A stretch of DNA of 64,000 bases from Sporopachydermia quercuum (Eukaryota > Ascomycota > Sporopachydermiomycetes > Sporopachydermiales > Sporopachydermiaceae), in contig BCGN01000010.1 of the NCBI GenBank assembly GCA_001599295.1, positions 1 to 64,000 of the forward strand. The letters run 5' to 3'. The notes beneath the pieces are model-generated. The model ran no database searches, was not told where the DNA came from, and was given only the letters and a program-made list of their open reading frames with translations. This document shows positions 60,052 to 64,000 of the stretch, piece by piece (position 1 is the stretch's first letter; the number at the start of each line of letters is the position of its first letter). The position numbers and the translations under genes are program-made.

Positions 60052-62331
60052 ATGATCACTGACAGAATCTCGGAAATTATTTCTGTTATGCCGTTCCCAA
60101 ATTACGTCCGACAGGTTTCAAAACAATCTGTTAAATCCGTGTCGGGATTAAAACCGAATCCAGTTGGCGGAATAACTGCCTCAGAATTTTCCGATACCAG
60201 TCATCGTTCTGGGCCAAGAAGAAGTTTTTCAACTCCTGAATTGATATCGTTAGCTAAAGATAAATCCTATCCAGAGGTTTCTGTGACTAAGGCCACAGCC
60301 ATTTCAGTTTCGGGATTTTCTTCCGAAATCCCCAGTGTCAGTTACCGCAAATCGGTCCTATCATTGTCGTATGAACTTGATCATCAGTCATTTCCAACAG
60401 CCTCTGTCCAATTAAGTAGACAGAAATCTCGGACTTCGGGTTACCGATTTTATGTTCCGAGTTTCCGTCGGAACCTTTCAACGCTCCCATCGGGTATTAA
60501 AACCCGAGTTGCCAGTTTTGGACCTTATGTTCGCCGAGCGTCAGCTAGATTACCAAGTTTTCGTCGGAATTATACCACTCAAACTACCCTACAACGGAAC
60601 GCAATTACTGCTTCCGCGTCTTCGTCTCAAGAAACATCTTGGCTTTTAACTAGACCAAAATGGCGAACCGGAAGACCAAGATTTTTGAGGTTCCGACGAG
60701 GGAGAAGATTTTTCACCTCTAATTCCAATAACCCAGAAGCATCAAATCAAAGGAGAAACCGAAGAAAGTTTATCCGATGGTGGACAGTAACCTCTTTAGG
60801 TTTAATCTTCTACGGAGTTCTCCGAATGAACCACCAAGACCCGTTCTTTTCGGTAGAGGGGGACGAAACGTCCGATTCTGACTCCGATGCTGACTCCGAC
60901 CCCAACCACAAGAAGTTTAAACCCATCCGCCCTGCAGGGCCTTGGACAGTGTTTGCTTACTCCACATTACCCCTCAAAGCTTTATCTAGACTATGGGGTA
61001 GACTAAATAATATTGTACTTCCAGTGTGGATGAGAGCACCAGGGTACCGGCTTTATTCATATATGTTCGGAGTGAACCTTGATGAAGTAGCCGAAGATGA
61101 TCTCCGAGCGTACCGAAATCTCGGTGAATTTTTCTATCGAGAATTGAAACCAGGAACTCGACCTATTGACTCTGAAGCTCCCGTTGTTTCTCCTGCCGAT
61201 GGGAAAATCATTCATTTCGGGGTAATCCATAACCGAGAAATCGAACAAGTTAAAGGAATGACATATTCCCTTGACGCTCTTCTCGGTCCGTCCGGCAATC
61301 CTTCCGTTGCCGATTCCGTTACCAGTTCTGTATCTGGTTCAGATACTGAAGCTGAATCCAGCTCACTCCATAATCTAGCAGCACCCACCCATGAAGTAGA
61401 CTTCTCTACCGAATCAAAACATTTGGACGAACGCGAAATTTACGAACGGGACAAAGAATTTGCCCGATTAAACGGAATTCCTTACACTTTAGACGATTTA
61501 ATTGGAAATGATTCCGATAAATCCCGACATTTGATTGCCAACACTAGGTATAAACAAGACGGTGATGCAACAGCAGGTAAAACATCATCGTCAACCGTCG
61601 CCAAAGTAACGACAGACATCATTGGATCTAGACCAATCTCTAAGAGTGATAAAGATCTATTCTTTGCTGTTATTTACTTAGCACCAGGTGATTATCATCG
61701 ATTTCATTCACCAGTTAATTGGATTGTTCGCCTAAGAAGGCATTTTGTAGGAGAGCTTTACTCAGTTGCTCCATATTTCCAAAGCCATCTTTCAGGATTA
61801 TTTACATTGAATGAAAGAGTAGCATTATTGGGCCAATGGAAGTATGGATTTTTCAGTATGACCCCAGTTGGAGCGACAAATGTTGGTAGTATTTTAGTAC
61901 ATTTTGATAAGGATTTACGAACAAATACTGTATGGGAGCCACTTACCGCTTCTAGTAGGGATCCACAGAATAAGGGAAGTCCAGTAGGAAGTTCAGAAAC
62001 GGACCGATTACTTGAGAATGGCAATTCAAGTTCGGAACACGGCTCAACATCGGAAGCAGACTCAACTACAAGTTCCAGCGTAACTTCAACCTCGGCTGCG
62101 CCATCATCTAGACGTCGGATGAGGAAGAACACTTGCTATGAAGCAGTTTATCATAAAGCGTCTAAATTACTCAATGGATACCCTCTAACTAAAGGACAAC
62201 AAATGGGAGGATTCAATCTCGGCAGTACTGTTGTGTTGGTTTTTGAAGCTCCCCAGAACTTTGAGTTTACTACTAAGATAGGTCAGAAGGTTAAAGTAGG
62301 AGAAGGTTTAGGTGTTATTAAGGATGATTGA
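60052..62331 (+). CDS. PSD1: Mitochondrial phosphatidylserine decarboxylase
   Basis: 759 aa from the first ATG (a second at 60088); S. cerevisiae Psd1 is 500. The long Arg/Ser-rich N-terminus (about 1-238) fits a mitochondrial presequence and contains PSFRRN twice (136-141, 168-173). One membrane segment (about 242-257) would tether the enzyme to the inner membrane. The catalytic core begins near 295. Key residues: the Asp of SPADGK (D383), the His of YHRFHSP (H552), and the self-cleavage motif LGST at 723-726, where cleavage before Ser725 creates the pyruvoyl group and the small alpha subunit. LGST marks the mitochondrial/bacterial type rather than the GGST of Psd2. Two low-complexity Ser-rich inserts (about 413-470 and 645-685) account for much of the extra length. 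The product is phosphatidylethanolamine. Confidence 0.95.
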   Translation: MITDRISEIISVMPFPNYVRQVSKQSVKSVSGLKPNPVGGITASEFSDTSHRSGPRRSFSTPELISLAKDKSYPEVSVTKATAISVSGFSSEIPSVSYRKSVLSLSYELDHQSFPTASVQLSRQKSRTSGYRFYVPSFRRNLSTLPSGIKTRVASFGPYVRRASARLPSFRRNYTTQTTLQRNAITASASSSQETSWLLTRPKWRTGRPRFLRFRRGRRFFTSNSNNPEASNQRRNRRKFIRWWTVTSLGLIFYGVLRMNHQDPFFSVEGDETSDSDSDADSDPNHKKFKPIRPAGPWTVFAYSTLPLKALSRLWGRLNNIVLPVWMRAPGYRLYSYMFGVNLDEVAEDDLRAYRNLGEFFYRELKPGTRPIDSEAPVVSPADGKIIHFGVIHNREIEQVKGMTYSLDALLGPSGNPSVADSVTSSVSGSDTEAESSSLHNLAAPTHEVDFSTESKHLDEREIYERDKEFARLNGIPYTLDDLIGNDSDKSRHLIANTRYKQDGDATAGKTSSSTVAKVTTDIIGSRPISKSDKDLFFAVIYLAPGDYHRFHSPVNWIVRLRRHFVGELYSVAPYFQSHLSGLFTLNERVALLGQWKYGFFSMTPVGATNVGSILVHFDKDLRTNTVWEPLTASSRDPQNKGSPVGSSETDRLLENGNSSSEHGSTSEADSTTSSSVTSTSAAPSSRRRMRKNTCYEAVYHKASKLLNGYPLTKGQQMGGFNLGSTVVLVFEAPQNFEFTTKIGQKVKVGEGLGVIKDD

Positions 62332-64000
62332 GGAAATATAATTGTGGGGTAAAGTTCGAATTCGAATTTGATGTTGCTACTGCAGTAATTGGAATACCAG
62401 CATTTATTGTTGTTGGGTTCTTGCACTAATTATAGCTCTGCTACAATAGTTCATTTGATACTACAAACATTCATTTGGTTTCTTTCATATATAGACTGGT
62501 TCAAACTACTAGTGAAAAGGATCCTTTGATATTGAACACTATCATCAGCATATAGATAAAAATTATTCAATGCATATTTCATTTTAGTTGATTTCTTGCT
62601 GCATAGTAGAGTTAATACAGTTAATGTTCAGCGAAAAACAAATAATACATAATTAATATACTCAAGTTTTTATTGACGGCATTCATTGATTCTTTCATTA
62701 ATGTTATAATTAATGTTTTGGTTAATTAATATAACAGAGTTAGTATATCAAAAAACAATGATTTATGATCAATGAATATTAATGTAATTATTGCAGTAAT
62801 TGATACGTAATTTATGTAAAAGTTACCACAATCATTACTATTACATTTATAAATTAATGATTCATTAATGCATATGTAATTAATCAACCTCTTATTTACA
62901 TTTATTACATTTTTACGGCAACCAATTTTTTTTTCACAATTTCTTCTGAATAGAAAACACACAAACTGAGTATTTGTTAGTTGGCCTTGAATACAAAAGT
63001 CTTGTCAGCAGCAAATGAACAGAAATAAAGCAATCAGTAATTATTGCAATAAGTCGATCTTTCGTTTATTTTCTTGGTATAAATGAAAATAAATGCTCAT
63101 TAGAAGTACAGTAATGAACAACATACGCTTGATGTAGAGCAAATAAGCTTAAATTAAAACTGATTTTTAGAATGCACTATATTATTAGCTTAGCAATAGC
63201 ATAGAGATCATACTGAAAACGTTTCTGCTTCAGGTTAAACGTAGCCAGTTGATTATAATTTGCAGCCGTAAATTCAAGCTCAAGTTTGATATAGTCACAA
63301 GTATTATATTCATTTGTTATCAGTCATTGGTACTAAGTTTAATTCATGCTATTTATACTGTTTATTCAATTTAAGAAATTTATGCTATTAATGCAATTAA
63401 TGTTCATAGCTATAGCGTTGATGAAGATGTAATTTGAACCTTTGAGCCTTTAATGAACTTATCAATATATATATGAGCAGCTCGTTGCGCTGTGTATTTC
63501 ATTGCCGAAATGCTCATCAAAGTTCTCTTGAAGCAACATTGTGTACAGAGGAAGTGATTATTCAGAGCGAGTGACAGGTTTCCCGTTCGATATGAAATCT
63601 GAGGAATAAATGTAATGCAATTGGTGGATGAACTTTATTATGTTATTATGTTATTCTGCATAAAATCTTTGCTGTAAACAGACAGGAGTGCCGGGACGGA
63701 ACGGAGCAGAGCACGTGGAAGGCCAATAGTTGGCAGATTGTTTCCGTAGTTGTTCGCTGTTTCGGATGTTTCCGTGTCATCCCGAATAACGGAAACAATC
63801 AGAATCTCTCTTTCCAAATACCAATTAAAATCACAAACCAATTATTTTGCTGCATCGTTTACTACTACATCGATTCCGCTATTTTCTCCGTTTACTGGTC
63901 TATGTTTTCCACTATCCGTCTCAGATAGTGTCTCCGGTATCCAGAAATCACTCCCCAGGAATATTCGCCCATTTCATCATCTTTTATGCTACACATCCGA
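62332..64000. other. AT-rich region after PSD1, no gene seen
   Basis: 1.67 kb. The stretch 62690-62950 is dense in ATTAAT and TTAATT and includes an exact match to the Saccharomyces ARS core (ATTTACATTTA, 62894-62904); that consensus may not apply in this yeast. Around 63740-63796 a GTTTCCGT ... ACGGAAAC inverted pair encloses further CGG/CCG triplets, which could be the promoter of a gene beyond the window. Confidence 0.4.

Overview
The window looks like the left end of a chromosome of a budding yeast (Saccharomycotina). It opens with a perfect 11-bp tandem repeat whose C-rich strand runs inward, as expected of a telomere. Genes are compact and mostly intronless. The few introns I could place have GTAAGT or GTGAGT donors, TACTAAC-like branch sites and sit near the start codon. 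CTG falls at leucine positions, so this is not a CTG-Ser yeast. I cannot name the species; it looks like a lineage branching outside Saccharomycetaceae and the CTG clades. Eight single ambiguous bases (N) are scattered through the sequence.

Region 1 (1-17 kb) is a subtelomeric accessory island of four collinear minus-strand genes: a Zn2Cys6 transcription factor ending about 1.2 kb from the telomere, a peroxisomal (SKL-ended) amadoriase/sarcosine-oxidase-family flavoenzyme, a fused HyuA-HyuB 5-oxoprolinase/hydantoinase, and an MFS permease of the allantoate/organic-anion type. This looks like a small nitrogen or carbon catabolic cluster with its own regulator. The three structural genes each carry CGG-N5-CCG and a GTCGG(A) half-site upstream, and all four genes carry a TTAAGG-type repeat upstream, so a self-contained regulon is the most interesting hypothesis here.

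Region 2 (17-26 kb) is sparse: an intronless ABC-F ATPase that reads like a bacterial protein (candidate horizontal transfer), a 3.5-kb stretch without genes, and a second Zn2Cys6 regulator.

Region 3 (26-62 kb) is ordinary conserved yeast chromosome: class I myosin, a DUN1-type FHA kinase, a SAK1-type SNF1-activating kinase with a very long tail, a kelch-like membrane protein with an NPFxD endocytic signal, ARO2 (chorismate synthase, spliced after 8 codons), SRP102, VFA1 (spliced), a third Zn2Cys6 factor, CCA1, FMP41, DCD1 and PSD1. The last 1.7 kb is AT-rich and shows no gene.

No tRNA, rRNA, CRISPR array, transposon or virus-derived element was recognised. Several real starts differ from the longest open frames because those begin with GTG or TTG; the starts given here are ATG codons unless stated.
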